Assembly (NCBI RefSeq): GCF_015999245.1
Contig: NZ_JAEAMR010000006.1
Location: forward strand, 18,758 to 82,757
Length of the DNA: 64,000 bases
Reading direction: 5' to 3'
From: Streptomyces sp. AV19
GTDB lineage: Bacteria > Actinomycetota > Actinomycetes > Streptomycetales > Streptomycetaceae
The notes below the pieces were generated by a model, which saw only the letters and a list, made by a program, of their open reading frames with translations, was not told the DNA's origin and did not search any database. Position 1 is the first letter of the stretch, and each line of letters begins with the position of its first letter. Of the stretch, positions 54,773 through 63,920 are shown in pieces. Both the position numbers and the translations under genes were made by a program.

Positions 54773-55831
54773 TCAAGCAGCAGCGAGGAGAGGCATCGAG
54801 AACGCTGCCTTTTCATCGAACAGAGTCCGCGTCTGGAGGCAGTGGAAGAGCTGGCCGAGCATGCGATTGAACAGGTGCCGGAGAGCGGCCGGGTGGAAGT
54901 CACCGCGGGCCCGACGGCGCCGGTAGTGGGCATTCGCGCCGCCGGAGGCCGTCAACGCGGAGAACGCCCAGAGAAAGCCCGCGTCGTGCAGTCGGTTGTT
55001 CTTGATCCGTCTCCGGCCGACGTAGTGGTGTTTGCCGGAGGCCCTGGTGATGGGGGCCGCACCCGCGTATGACTTCAGCCCCCGGGCGTCGTCGAATCGC
55101 GACCGGTCGTCTCCGATCTCGGCGAGGATGCGGGCGCCGAGCTGGACGCCCAGGCCCGGAAAGCTCAACATCACCTCGGAGTCGGGGTGTTCCCGGAACG
55201 CCTTCTCGGTCGCTGCGGCGAGTTCGTCGACCGTGCGGCAGGCCGCATCGAGCTGCCGCAGCAGTCCGAGCATTTGCCGGCCCAGGGCGTCCTCGACGAG
55301 CTTCGGGTGACGGGCCTGCGGCCGCTGGAGGATCTCCAGCCAGCGTTCCGCCTCGGCCTCGATGCCCCGCACCCGGCCCGCTCGCTTCAGGGCTGTGCAG
55401 AGTCTCTTCCGGTTGATGGTGGCCGCCTTGCCGGGAGTGGGCGCTACCGCCAGGACCGCGCGAGCCTCTGGCCGGCACAGGCCGTTCTGCCAACCCGCGA
55501 CAGCCTCCAGAGCTGCCGGGTAATAGTCCCGCAGCAGGGACCTGAGCTGGTTGGTCAGCTGCTGCCGGTTCCATGTCGCGTCCTGCTGTGCCCGCGCCAA
55601 CACGGCCACTGACTGGGCGAGTTCGGAGTCGTTCGGAAGCGGCCGGTGCATATCCGCATCGGTACGAAGGATGTTGGCCAGGACCAGGGCGTCGCCGGGG
55701 TCGGACTTCTTGCGCGAGACGCTGTGGCGGTCCCGATAGCGGGCCACGGACATCGGGTTGAGCGCATAGACCTGCCGCTTGCCCTGCCGCAGGAAGGCCA
55801 CGAGCAGGCCGCGGCCCGTCTCGATGGCCAC
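54773..55831 (-). pseudogene. IS110 family transposase, 5' truncated
   Basis: The frame carries an IS110 core: SVSRKKSDPGDALVLANILRTD (part of the DEDD domain) and the C-terminal Transposase_20 domain (MLSFPGLGVQLGARILAEIGD, FDDARGLKSYAGAAPITRASG with the catalytic Ser region). In the same frame the homology extends upstream of 55831 to about 55925 (LEEAQLLRRVAHQQILELLAEYG), but the first 30-50 residues, including the first catalytic Asp (normally in a WAGIDxGK-type motif), are missing. It is probably inactive. It abuts the integrase end of the AICE. Confidence 0.78.
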
Positions 55832-56071
55832 CGGGATCGGGGACAGTTCGCTGTCGCCGTACTCGGCCAGCAGTTCCAGAATCTGCTGGTGAGCTACTCG
55901 GCGAAGAAGCTGGGCTTCTTCTAGGGGCTTTAGGAGGGCCGGTGAGCTGCACTGATGCGCGTCATCGGCCCTCCGGCCGCCCCTCGCCCACGGGACCCCC
56001 CAACCAGCCGATATGCACGGGTTGTTGCACTCTGTCTCACCCGATTACCAGACCTGACCAGCGTTTCCGGG

Positions 56072-57478
56072 CTATTCCCGGGCCAAGTCCGGGCCGCCAG
56101 GGTCTTCCGCGCTCCTGCTCCACTCCTTCATCGCGGCCTCGATGCGCCGGTTCGCGCGCTCCTGGCCACCGGCCAGGACCTTGGCGTAGACGCGGAGCAT
56201 CACCTCGATGCTCTGGCCGGCGCGGCGGGCGCACTCCGCCGGGTCGACACCGGAGTGCAGCCAGAAGGAGATCCCGGCGTGCCGGAGGTCGTACGGGCGC
56301 TCGGCCACGAGCGTGGCCCGCTCCTGCTCGTCGAGCGCCTCCTCCCGGGCTCTCTTCCAGGTCTTGCCGTAGGCGGCGGTCTGGACGTACAGCCCCCGCT
56401 CGCTGCGGAACAGGCGCCCGTCCGCAGCCGTCCCGTACCGCTCGACGTGGCGTCGGAGCATCGCAACGAACTCCGGCGGGATCGGGACCGGCCGTTTCTC
56501 TTTCAGGGCCCGCTTCTTGAGCGGGTGCACCTCGTGCGCCGAGCCGTCGTCCGTCCACTCCTTCCCGGCGAGCACCACGCCGCCATGCAACGTGAGCATC
56601 CCCCAGCCCTGCTCGGGCAGATGGCACTGATCGAGCTGCAGTCGGACCACCTCGGCCGGCCGCATGGCCGCGTAGTAGACGCAACCGAAGAACGCCTCCA
56701 GGTGCGGGCCGCGGCCGCGCTGCTCGCGTAACGCGGCGAGGAGCCGCGCCACTTGGTTCGGGTTCGGCACGCATTCGGGGTCGACCTCCTCGGTCGCCAA
56801 AGGGTTGGTCCACCTCACTGACGACAAGGGGTTGGCCGCGAAGTACCCCTTCTCCACGGCCAGGCCGAGCACATCGCTGAACGCCGCCTTCTTGCGCAGC
56901 GTGGTCTTGGCCGCGGCCTGCTTCCCGTCGAGCTTGCGCGTCAGAGCGTCCAGGGCCCGGCGCACGACGAGCGGATCTTCCAGGGCGCTCATGGGGAGGG
57001 AGCGCTTCTCCAGCCAGGTCAGCGCCCGGTGCCAGTCGTCCGAGGGCTCGCTGTCCCAGGCGTTCCTGTTGAACGCCCAGCTGTAGAGAGCTCGTCGGAG
57101 TATTCGGGGTTCCGGGTAGCGGGCCCGGGGCTCGACCAGCGCGGGCGTGAGCGTCGCCAATGCGTCCGCCAGGGTCCGCCGGGTGTTCCCCGGGGTCCGG
57201 TCCCATCTCTGCTCGATGTAATCGCGGGCATGCTCGTACCACGTGACCCGCTGCCTGATCGCACGCAGCTCGGAGGCGGGCAGACCGGTCCGCTCATCGA
57301 ACGGTTCCCCGTCCCGGGCCGCTGCCATCAGCTTCGACAGCCGACTCTCGGCGAGTCCCTTGGTGATGAACGACTCCGAGCTTTCTCTTCCGTTGACCGT
57401 CCAGCGCAACTCGAAGGAACTCCGCCGTCCGGGTCGTTCGCGGATCTCCCAGAAGCGCACGCGATAGCTCATGCCCAC
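56072..57478 (-). CDS. int: Tyrosine recombinase/integrase of the AICE
   Basis: 468 residues. The C-terminal catalytic domain shows the first Arg in YYAAMRPAEVVRL, the HxxR-type box DLRHAG, and the nucleophile Tyr in VMLRVYAKV. The N-terminal part has the SAM-like core-binding domain (GNTRRTLADALATL). It starts with GTG directly after the HTH gene's stop (ATG at 57472 is an alternative). It would integrate the element and, with the HTH protein, excise it. Confidence 0.9.
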   Translation of the reverse strand: MGMSYRVRFWEIRERPGRRSSFELRWTVNGRESSESFITKGLAESRLSKLMAAARDGEPFDERTGLPASELRAIRQRVTWYEHARDYIEQRWDRTPGNTRRTLADALATLTPALVEPRARYPEPRILRRALYSWAFNRNAWDSEPSDDWHRALTWLEKRSLPMSALEDPLVVRRALDALTRKLDGKQAAAKTTLRKKAAFSDVLGLAVEKGYFAANPLSSVRWTNPLATEEVDPECVPNPNQVARLLAALREQRGRGPHLEAFFGCVYYAAMRPAEVVRLQLDQCHLPEQGWGMLTLHGGVVLAGKEWTDDGSAHEVHPLKKRALKEKRPVPIPPEFVAMLRRHVERYGTAADGRLFRSERGLYVQTAAYGKTWKRAREEALDEQERATLVAERPYDLRHAGISFWLHSGVDPAECARRAGQSIEVMLRVYAKVLAGGQERANRRIEAAMKEWSRSAEDPGGPDLARE

Positions 57479-57676
57479 TCAGCGGCTCCCTTCTTCGCAG
57501 GACGCCCACCAGGCATCCACGTCCGCCCGGCGGAAGCGCAGCTGGCCGTTCGGGAGCTTCATGCACTTCGGCCCCCGGCCACGGGCGCGCATGCGGTAGA
57601 AGGCGGCCCGGGACATGTCGAGTTCCTCCAGGACGTCGGCGAGCTTGAGGTGAGGTTCGCGGCGAGGGCGGGACAT
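57479..57676 (-). CDS. xis: Excisionase-like helix-turn-helix protein
   Basis: 65 residues. A MerR/AlpA-type winged helix: HLKLADVLEELDMSRAAFYRMRARGRGP, then NGQLRFRRADVDAWW. This is the usual excisionase or recombination directionality factor beside AICE integrases. The ATG at 57676 follows AAGGAG, which overlaps the end of the small upstream gene. Confidence 0.85.
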   Translation of the reverse strand: MSRPRREPHLKLADVLEELDMSRAAFYRMRARGRGPKCMKLPNGQLRFRRADVDAWWASCEEGSR

Positions 57677-57681
57677 GGCGC

Positions 57682-57846
57682 TCACTCCTTCTCGGCAGAC
57701 GGGTTGACGGTGAGGTAGAGGCGGACGAGGCGGCTCGGCGGCCGGTCGGGGTACGGGCGGCTGACGTCGAGGACGTCGAGCACCTGGGCGAGGCGGTCGG
57801 CGGTACGGCGACACTCGGCTTCGGTGCCGTGGATGCGGATACGCAT
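57682..57846 (-). CDS. Small conserved AICE protein (54 aa), unknown
   Basis: A short gene from ATG 57846 to TGA 57682: MRIRIHGTEAECRRTADRLA, then QVLDVLDVSRPYPDRP and LVRLYLTVNP. It starts 3 nt after the replication ATPase stop and ends just before the excisionase ribosome site, so it fits the operon exactly and keeps codon bias. No known motif; possibly a small DNA- or protein-binding regulator. Confidence 0.65.
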   Translation of the reverse strand: MRIRIHGTEAECRRTADRLAQVLDVLDVSRPYPDRPPSRLVRLYLTVNPSAEKE

Positions 57847-57848
57847 GA

Positions 57849-59699
57849 TCAGCTCCGGGTTGTGTCAAGGGGCTCGCAGCACGGGTGCTCGGTTTCGCCG
57901 GTGACGGTGAGGAAGTCGTCCAGAGGGAACCCGCAGACGCTGCAGAGGGGGTCGTCGGCAGAGAAGGGGTGCAACGCAGCACCCGGAGCACCCGCAGCAC
58001 CCGGAAGGGGCTGTTGGTGCAGGTCAGTTGGGGTGTCGTCTGCGGGTGCTACGGGATTGCCAGCACCCGGTCCAGCGCCCGCAGCACCCGGGGCAGCGCC
58101 CGTGCGGGTGCTCCGGGTGCTGGTGCGGGTGCTGGCGTCGCGCTCAGCACCCGGAGAATGGTGCAGGTCAGGAGGGGTTTCGGGTGCTGCGGGTGCTCCG
58201 GGTGCTGGAATACGGCTCCTCTCGGATGCCGTGAGCCGGTAGAGGCGCGAACGGTTACCGTCGGGCTGCCGCTGGGAGTCGTCCACCTCGATGCCGATCG
58301 TCCGCAGGGCGGGGGCGAGGCGCTTGAGTTGTCCGCCAGCCCGGGTGGGGTCCTTGGGCCACTTCTTCGGGAGCTTGTCCGGGGTCTCGACTGCTTCGAG
58401 GAGTTGGGCGGCGGTCAGGGTGAGGCCGTCGGGGCCGGCCTTGTCGACGAGATCGACGACGGCCTGGGCGAAGGGCTCGCCGTCGAGGACGTCGGCGACG
58501 GCATCGGCTGCGGTGGCCCGGTAGGAGGCCAGGGTGTTCCAGCCGGTGACGTGGTCGACGGCGGCCAGGACACGGGCGAAGTCGGCCATGCGCGGCCGGT
58601 CGGTCAGCTCGATGTCCGGCAGAACCTTGAGGACTTGGGCCAAGAGGTCGAAGAGGCTGGCCAGGATGGCCGGATGGGCATCCGCGTACGCGCGGTCGAG
58701 CTCGGCCTCCTCGCGGCGCTTGTAGTCGGGGATCAGCTGCAGCTCGATGGTCAGCAGCCGCTCGGCCAGGTCGCCAGCCAGGGCTCCGGCGTCGATGGTC
58801 GTCATCGCCAGGACCCGGCGGAACTCCAGGACGACCACGTCGTCGTCGGTGTACAGGGCGCGGTCGACGATGCCGTCGCCGGTGACGGCGCGGCACAGGG
58901 CGTCGGAGAGCCAGTCGGGGATGGTGGATACGTTGTCCAGGCAGATGCCCCAGGAGTTGAACGCCTGCACTGCCCAGGACTTGAGGTCTCGGGGCGCGGT
59001 GCGTTTGGGGGCGCCGGAGGGGTCCACGATGCCGATGACCATGGCAGCGCCCTTGGACTTGCCGGTGCCCTGCTCGCCGCGGAAGGTCAGGATCGGGTGG
59101 GGCAGGTCGGGTATGAACGAGGCCACCAGCCAGGCGGCCAGGAGCCGGAAGCCGTCGTCGGTGGTGTTGAGCAGGTCCCGGAGCTTGGCCAGGCCATCAC
59201 CGTCACGGACGGGTTCGGGCAACGGCTTCATGGCACCGGAGCGGCGGAAGACGACCGGGGACGCGGGCAGGCGCTGCCAGCCGTCCGGGCCGACGGCCAC
59301 GCACCGGCCGTCGGTGGTCCCGAGGTCGATGATGATGTTCTCCTCGTGACGGGCGACGCGAAGTTGGGGTGTTCGAGGGGCGGCCACGGCGGCGACTCCT
59401 TCCAGGACGGTCATGGCGTCGGCGAGCGCGGATTGGGACGGGACGGTGCCGTTGTTGGTGTCGGTGAAGATGCGGGCGAGCTGGGAGCGCAGGCCGGCCT
59501 TGCCGCGGAGCGGGAGGGCGATGTTCGGGCCGCCGACGGTGACGCCGTAGGGGCGGCCGTCGTCGGACATGAACAGGTCGTAGCGTTCGCGGGCGAGTGC
59601 GGCGAGCTGTGTTGCCTGGGAGGGCCCCTTCTTGTCGGGGTCCACGCCGTTCTCGGCGAGCAGGGCTTCGGCGAGGGATCGGGTCGTGCTGGTGCTCAT
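57849..59699 (-). CDS. AICE replication ATPase/helicase-like protein
   Basis: 616 residues. A P-loop ATPase with Walker A FRGEQGTGKSKGAA (about 210), then FNSWGICLDNVSTIPDWLSDALC and LAMTTIDAGALAGDLAERLLTIEL, which recall D5/primase-helicase-type ATPases. A DNA-binding-like region follows (LTLTAAQLLEAVETPDKLPKKW). The C-terminal 100 residues are low-complexity Gly/Ala/Pro/Thr and end in a cysteine set (CSVCGF ... CC) that could bind zinc. It overlaps the prim-pol stop by 4 nt (ATGA). Together they form the RepSA/RepAM-like replication module. Confidence 0.8.
   Translation of the reverse strand: MSTSTTRSLAEALLAENGVDPDKKGPSQATQLAALARERYDLFMSDDGRPYGVTVGGPNIALPLRGKAGLRSQLARIFTDTNNGTVPSQSALADAMTVLEGVAAVAAPRTPQLRVARHEENIIIDLGTTDGRCVAVGPDGWQRLPASPVVFRRSGAMKPLPEPVRDGDGLAKLRDLLNTTDDGFRLLAAWLVASFIPDLPHPILTFRGEQGTGKSKGAAMVIGIVDPSGAPKRTAPRDLKSWAVQAFNSWGICLDNVSTIPDWLSDALCRAVTGDGIVDRALYTDDDVVVLEFRRVLAMTTIDAGALAGDLAERLLTIELQLIPDYKRREEAELDRAYADAHPAILASLFDLLAQVLKVLPDIELTDRPRMADFARVLAAVDHVTGWNTLASYRATAADAVADVLDGEPFAQAVVDLVDKAGPDGLTLTAAQLLEAVETPDKLPKKWPKDPTRAGGQLKRLAPALRTIGIEVDDSQRQPDGNRSRLYRLTASERSRIPAPGAPAAPETPPDLHHSPGAERDASTRTSTRSTRTGAAPGAAGAGPGAGNPVAPADDTPTDLHQQPLPGAAGAPGAALHPFSADDPLCSVCGFPLDDFLTVTGETEHPCCEPLDTTRS
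57970..58210 (-). repeat. Tandem GC-rich repeats within the ATPase C-terminal coding region
   Basis: Many copies of a 9-base unit of the type GCACCCGGA/GCAGCACCC (read on the plus strand) lie within the low-complexity C-terminal code. They translate as Gly-Ala-Pro and Ser-Thr-Arg/Thr-Arg-Thr repeats. They may be slippage-driven, or may be iterons used in replication; iterons within rep genes are known in plasmids. Confidence 0.7.
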
Positions 59700-60595
59700 G
59701 TGGCGCTCCGGGCGGCGGAAGCGACGGTGGCGCGGGCCTCGGTCTCGGGCAGACCGACGTGGACGGCGGCGGCGATGAGCGCGGCCACGATGCCTTCGGT
59801 GTCCGGCCCGCCAGACTCATACGCACGGCAGGCAGCCCAGTACAGACGGTCGTTGCGCCCAGTGCCGTCCTTGCCGCCGGGCGTTGAGCTCAGGACGAAG
59901 TCGACCAGCCCGACGGCCTGACGCCCGGCGACCGGAAGACAACTGGGCCGCTTGCCCAACGACGATGGCGGCGGTGCGAGCAGCTGCAGCAGCAGCTCGG
60001 GAACGGCGGCGATCTCGCCGTATGGGTCGCCCGAAGCCAGGAAGTACTGGCCCCTGGTGGTGAGCGAGCCGGGGCCGACGAGGTAGCCGCCGGAGCCGCG
60101 CACGTCGATGCCGGGGGCGATCCGACCGACCGAGTTGGGGACGCGGGCATCGGCGGGCCCGCGCAGCCATAGGTGTTGGCCGCCGGAGGGCGTGGTGACG
60201 GTAACGGTGGCCGGGGTGGCGAAGCCGTGGGCGGCTGCGAGCTGTTCGAGGGCGGCGATGCCGTCGGTCTCGTTCTTGACGTCCAGGTCGAGCCCGACGA
60301 GGTTATGCGGTGGCCGGCCGCAGGCGATGCCGTAGCCGGTGGCCCAAGAGGCGGCGGCGAACAGGGCACGGATGGCGTCCGGTTCGGTGGTGGCGTCGTG
60401 GACGCCGTGGCCGAGCTGACCGCACTCGCCGCGGCACCGGTTCCGGCGCTGCTCGGCGCGGTGCGGCGAGCGGACGGCGGGGAGCTTGGTGCGCGACAGG
60501 GGGATGACGGCCAGGCCCTGGGCGGCGGCTGCGAGAGCGTGCTCCAGCGCTGCACTGGCCGGGCCGGAGCGGTGGTTGGGCGGAGCGGGGGGCAT
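59696..60595 (-). CDS. Bifunctional DNA primase/polymerase (prim-pol)
   Basis: 299 residues. An archaeo-eukaryotic primase-polymerase domain: IPLSRTKLPAV, a Cys/His-rich insert (CRGECGQLGHGVHDATTEPDAIRALF), the metal pair LDLDVKN, VTTPSGGQHLWLRG, and GIDVRGSGGYLVGPGS. This is the usual prim-pol of AICEs and actinobacterial phages; it primes replication of the excised element. First gene of the replication operon, downstream of a palindrome cluster (60629-60745). Confidence 0.88.
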   Translation of the reverse strand: MPPAPPNHRSGPASAALEHALAAAAQGLAVIPLSRTKLPAVRSPHRAEQRRNRCRGECGQLGHGVHDATTEPDAIRALFAAASWATGYGIACGRPPHNLVGLDLDVKNETDGIAALEQLAAAHGFATPATVTVTTPSGGQHLWLRGPADARVPNSVGRIAPGIDVRGSGGYLVGPGSLTTRGQYFLASGDPYGEIAAVPELLLQLLAPPPSSLGKRPSCLPVAGRQAVGLVDFVLSSTPGGKDGTGRNDRLYWAACRAYESGGPDTEGIVAALIAAAVHVGLPETEARATVASAARSAT

Positions 60596-60628
60596 GCGGT
60601 TCGGTCTCCTGCGGCGCTTGGAAGCGGG

Positions 60629-60745
60629 GTGTCAGGGGTGTCAGGCCGGGGGTGTCAGACACGTCTGACAGGGGTCGCGCGCACGTATGACCCGTGCGTT
60701 GGGGGCCGACAGTGTCAGGGGTGTCAGACGCGTCTGACGCGTCAG
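60629..60745. promoter_or_regulatory. Iteron/palindrome cluster upstream of prim-pol
   Basis: Several direct TGTCAGG copies surround two perfect palindromes: TGTCAGAC-AC-GTCTGACA at 60653-60670 and GTCAGACGCGTCTGAC at 60723-60738. They lie in the 155-nt gap between traB and the prim-pol gene. This could be an operator for an element repressor, a replication origin, or the TraB recognition site; the position before the replication genes favours the first two. Confidence 0.7.
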
Positions 60746-60750
60746 GGCCG

Positions 60751-62778
60751 TCAGGCCGCTTCGTCGTCGCGGATGATGCGGTACTCGCCGGTCTCGCGGG
60801 TTTCGGCGAGGCGGCCGGCCACGATGAAGGCGGCGACCTGGCCTGAGACCCAGGAGCGGGAGCGGCCGTACCGGTCGCAGTGCTCCATGAAGTCGGCGGG
60901 GCAGACGACGGTTCGGCCCTCGGCCTCGAACTCGTCGAGGATCTCTTCCATGGCCTGGCGGGCCTGGGCGGGGGAGATCCGCTCGCGGGGCTTCTCGGAC
61001 GAGCGCTCGGCGAGTTGAACGACCTCGGTGGCCGTGGGGAGTTCGCGTTCGGGGTCGATCTCGTCCTGGTCTTGCTGGTCTCGGTAGCCGTTCTCGTCAG
61101 GCTCGTCGGGCTCGTGGTCGTCGGGGTTCATGACGTCCTCCGTGGGATGGGTGTGGGTGGTACCGGGCGGGGAGGAGCGGGTGCGCTGGGTGAAGTGGGG
61201 GCCGGCAGCCTGGGCGGCGGCGTCGGCGGTAACGGGGTCGAGTTCGGCGCGGATGGCGGCGAAGGTGAGGACGACCCAGTCGAGGTATTCGCGCGGGGTG
61301 AGGTAGGAGCGGGCCGGGGTGGGCCAGAAGGTCTCGGGGATGCCGTTGGCGACGAGGTAGCAGTAGCCGGGCTTCTTGTCCTTCCACAGGTGCGGGGCGG
61401 CTCCGGCGTCGAGGACTTCGCCGTCCAGGGCGAAGCCGGCGTCCCGGTCGGTGCGCACGCCGTAGACCCAGGAGGAGCCGAGGGAGGCGCGGGTGTCGGT
61501 GGAGACCTGGGTGTGGGAGGCGCGTTGCAGGGAGACGACGAGGCTGATGCCGGCGGAACGGGCCTCCTGGGCGATGCCGGTGAAGGCGTCCTCGTCGATC
61601 TCGCGGAGGGTCTTGGCCGCCTCCTCGAACCAGGCGATCAGGTAGGGCATGCCCGGGGAACCGTCGGGCTGGGGCTCGGCGCACTCGGGGACCCACTGTT
61701 TGTAGCCGTACTTCGCCAGCCAGGCCGTACGGATCGGGATGACCGTGTTGAGGGCTTCGAGCAGGGCGGCGGTCGCGTCGATGTCCAGGACCGCCCAGTC
61801 GATAGCGGGCAGGAGCGGGCCGAGGGTCTATTCGGCCTTGGCCGGGTCGGACGCCCACACCACGACGTCGCGGCGGGTGAGGACTTCGGCCAGGGCGGTC
61901 AGTCCGCCTTCGGACTTGCCGGAGCCGGTCATTCCCATGACGAGGAGGTGCATGGCGTTGCGGTGGTCATCCGGATCGCCGGGGAAATACAGGACGGCCT
62001 CAGTGCCGTCCTCGTAGATGCCGATGCGGACCGGCTCGGCGATCGATCCGCCGGGTGAACTGGGCCCGGGGCAGGGCACGGTGTTCTTGAGCAGGTCGTG
62101 CGGGACGATCGTCAACTGCGCGCGGGAGGCGGATTCGGGGTCGGCGGTGACGCGGACGGCGTTCTTGGGGACGTCGAGTGCGCTGGCGAGCAACGGGACG
62201 GCCTTGGACACGTCGTCCTGGGTGAGCTCACCGCGCGGTAGCTGCAGGTCGAAGGTGGCCTTGTTGGGGGCGACTTCGCTGCGGGCGATCTGGGTCTTGG
62301 CCAGGCCGACCTTCTCCAGCAGCCCGCCGTCGGCGCCCGCGGCTCCGATGGCGTCGGGGTTGCGGCGCAGGACCTGGCGGATGTTCCAGGACAGGGCCAG
62401 GGCCGGGGCGCCCATGAAGTACAGGCCACCGAGCGGCCCGGCGTCCGGTCCGGCGATGGCCGCCGTGGTGAACCAGCTGGACGCGGCGGCGACGGTGACC
62501 GCGGAGTGGAGACGACGCTGGGCGCTGGTGGTCTTGCCCGCCCACCAGGTGACTCCGGTCAGGGCGACGGAGGCGAGGGTGAGACCGGCGGTGGCGGCGG
62601 CGCTGTCGGCCCAGTAGTGGTGGGCGGGCAGGGAGGCCAGGCCGGTCCCGGCGCCCGCGAGCCACGGGGGAAGGTGCGGCTTGACGCGGTGCAGCAGGTA
62701 TTCGACGACGCCCCCACTGCCGGATGCGGTACGCAGATGTTGCTCGTGGGCCTGCTCGGGGGTGGTGTGCTGGGGCAC
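60751..62778 (-). pseudogene. traB: TraB/FtsK-like DNA translocase interrupted by an in-frame amber codon
   Basis: From GTG 62778 the frame encodes N-terminal membrane segments (HYWADSAAATAGLTLASVALTGVTWW) and Walker A GMTGSGKSEGG. At 61828-61830 (TAG) it stops after DPAKAE, where relatives read on with Gln. The same frame continues without any other stop: TLGPLLPAIDWAVLD, GMPYLIAWFEEAAKTL (Walker B-like), SLQRASHTQVSTDTRAS, to 60751. A single CAG to TAG change explains it. The gene would give a 316-residue fragment and no motor unless the stop is suppressed or is a sequencing error. Confidence 0.85.
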
Positions 62779-62872
62779 GGCCTTCGGCCTCCCTACATGT
62801 GCGGGCGGTACTTGGGGGGATGGACGCTGCTTTGATGGCAGTGCCGGCCGCGGGGCGTCGGCCGGGTCGGAT

Positions 62873-63238
62873 TCAGCAGTCCAGGAGGTGGTAGGGGAAC
62901 GGCTCGTGCTCCATGCGGACGGCGGAAGAGCTGATCCAGTACCAGTGGAAGGGGAAGGAGCGGGCTCTCGGCTCCAGTTCGGTCCGCAGCTCCATAAGGG
63001 CAACGGCCCGGTGATGTCCGTCGGCCACGTACACGTCCGGGTACCGGTCACTGATGCCGAGGATGAGCGGCTCGTGCAGTCCGTGCCTGCGGATCGACTC
63101 CTTCAGCTCCTGGACCTTCGCCCGTTCCTTGTCGCGCCGGTCGAAGTAGCGCATGGCGTCGCGCCACTTGGCGTACTCGGTCGGCCGGATCTGCCGGTCG
63201 TTGAGGAACGACGTCTTCATCTGCCCGCGGTACTTCAT
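62873..63238 (-). CDS. ParB-like N-terminal domain protein
   Basis: 121 residues. The ParB/sulfiredoxin-type nuclease fold signature is clear: KVQELKESIRRHGLHEPLIL followed by VYVADGHHRAVALMEL. The C-terminal HTH and dimer domains of true ParB are absent, so it is a single-domain protein with a possible CTP- or DNA-related role in transfer or maintenance. It lies between traB and the TraA-like gene. Confidence 0.78.
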   Translation of the reverse strand: MKYRGQMKTSFLNDRQIRPTEYAKWRDAMRYFDRRDKERAKVQELKESIRRHGLHEPLILGISDRYPDVYVADGHHRAVALMELRTELEPRARSFPFHWYWISSSAVRMEHEPFPYHLLDC

Positions 63239-63332
63239 CGGGAGGTTCCTCCAGTTCGTGTGTCGGCTCGTCGGGCGAGGTGGGCCGGCCTCCCCGCCCG
63301 GCTTGAGCAGCGCGGGCGGGGAGGGAGCGAGA

Positions 63333-63920
63333 TCAGCTGTTGAAGTCGAAGCGGCGGCCAGTGGGGCGCTGGCGGCTGCGGTAGGGGGCGAGTTCGGGTT
63401 CGAACTCGCGCTGGAAGGCGGCGTAGGTGGCGGCCATGTTCTTGGCGGTGCCGCGGGCCTCCTCGGCGGCCTTCATCAGGCGCTTGGCGACGCGGCGGGC
63501 GCGCATCCGGGAGCCGAAGGGGTGGCCCTCGGGGTCGGGGATCTCCTTGAGGACGGACTGCAGGACCTCGGAGGCGGCGGCGAGTTCGAAGGAGAGCTGG
63601 AGGAACAGGCCCCGTCCGGCGTCGCAGTAGTTGCGCACGTCGACGTTGGAGAAGAACTCCGGGTCGGCGAGCGGGCTGTGCATGCTGCCGGACTGGCGGT
63701 CGCCCCGGCGGAAGAACCCCGACGTGCCGTTCCCGTTCCCGCGTCCGTTGCCGCGGCCGGTGCCGTTGGCGCCCGGGCCGCCGCCCATGTGGAAGTGGTA
63801 CTGACGGTTGTAGGTACGGTTGCTGGTGCGGGAGCGCTGGTTGTTCGGCGGGGGCTGGAAGCCGCTCCAGTTGCCGCCTGTGTTGCGGCCGTTGCCCTGG
63901 CCGTTGGGGGTGGTCGGCAT
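63333..63920 (-). CDS. TraA-like plasmid transfer protein of the AICE
   Basis: 195 residues. An N-terminal Asn/Gly/Arg-rich region (1-75) is followed by a helical domain: DPEFFSNVDVRNYCDAGRGLFLQLSFELA and IPDPEGHPFGSRMRARRVAKRLMKAAEEA. This layout, including PDPEGHP-GSR-RAR, matches proteins named TraA in Streptomyces AICEs. Its function is not firmly known. The ATG overlaps the stop of the upstream gene (TGATG). Confidence 0.65.
   Translation of the reverse strand: MPTTPNGQGNGRNTGGNWSGFQPPPNNQRSRTSNRTYNRQYHFHMGGGPGANGTGRGNGRGNGNGTSGFFRRGDRQSGSMHSPLADPEFFSNVDVRNYCDAGRGLFLQLSFELAAASEVLQSVLKEIPDPEGHPFGSRMRARRVAKRLMKAAEEARGTAKNMAATYAAFQREFEPELAPYRSRQRPTGRRFDFNS

Noticed and set aside
55930..56071. 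Possible tRNA or att site next to the AICE integrase
   Set aside because: I checked for a tRNA 3' end (T-arm and acceptor) and found none on either strand.
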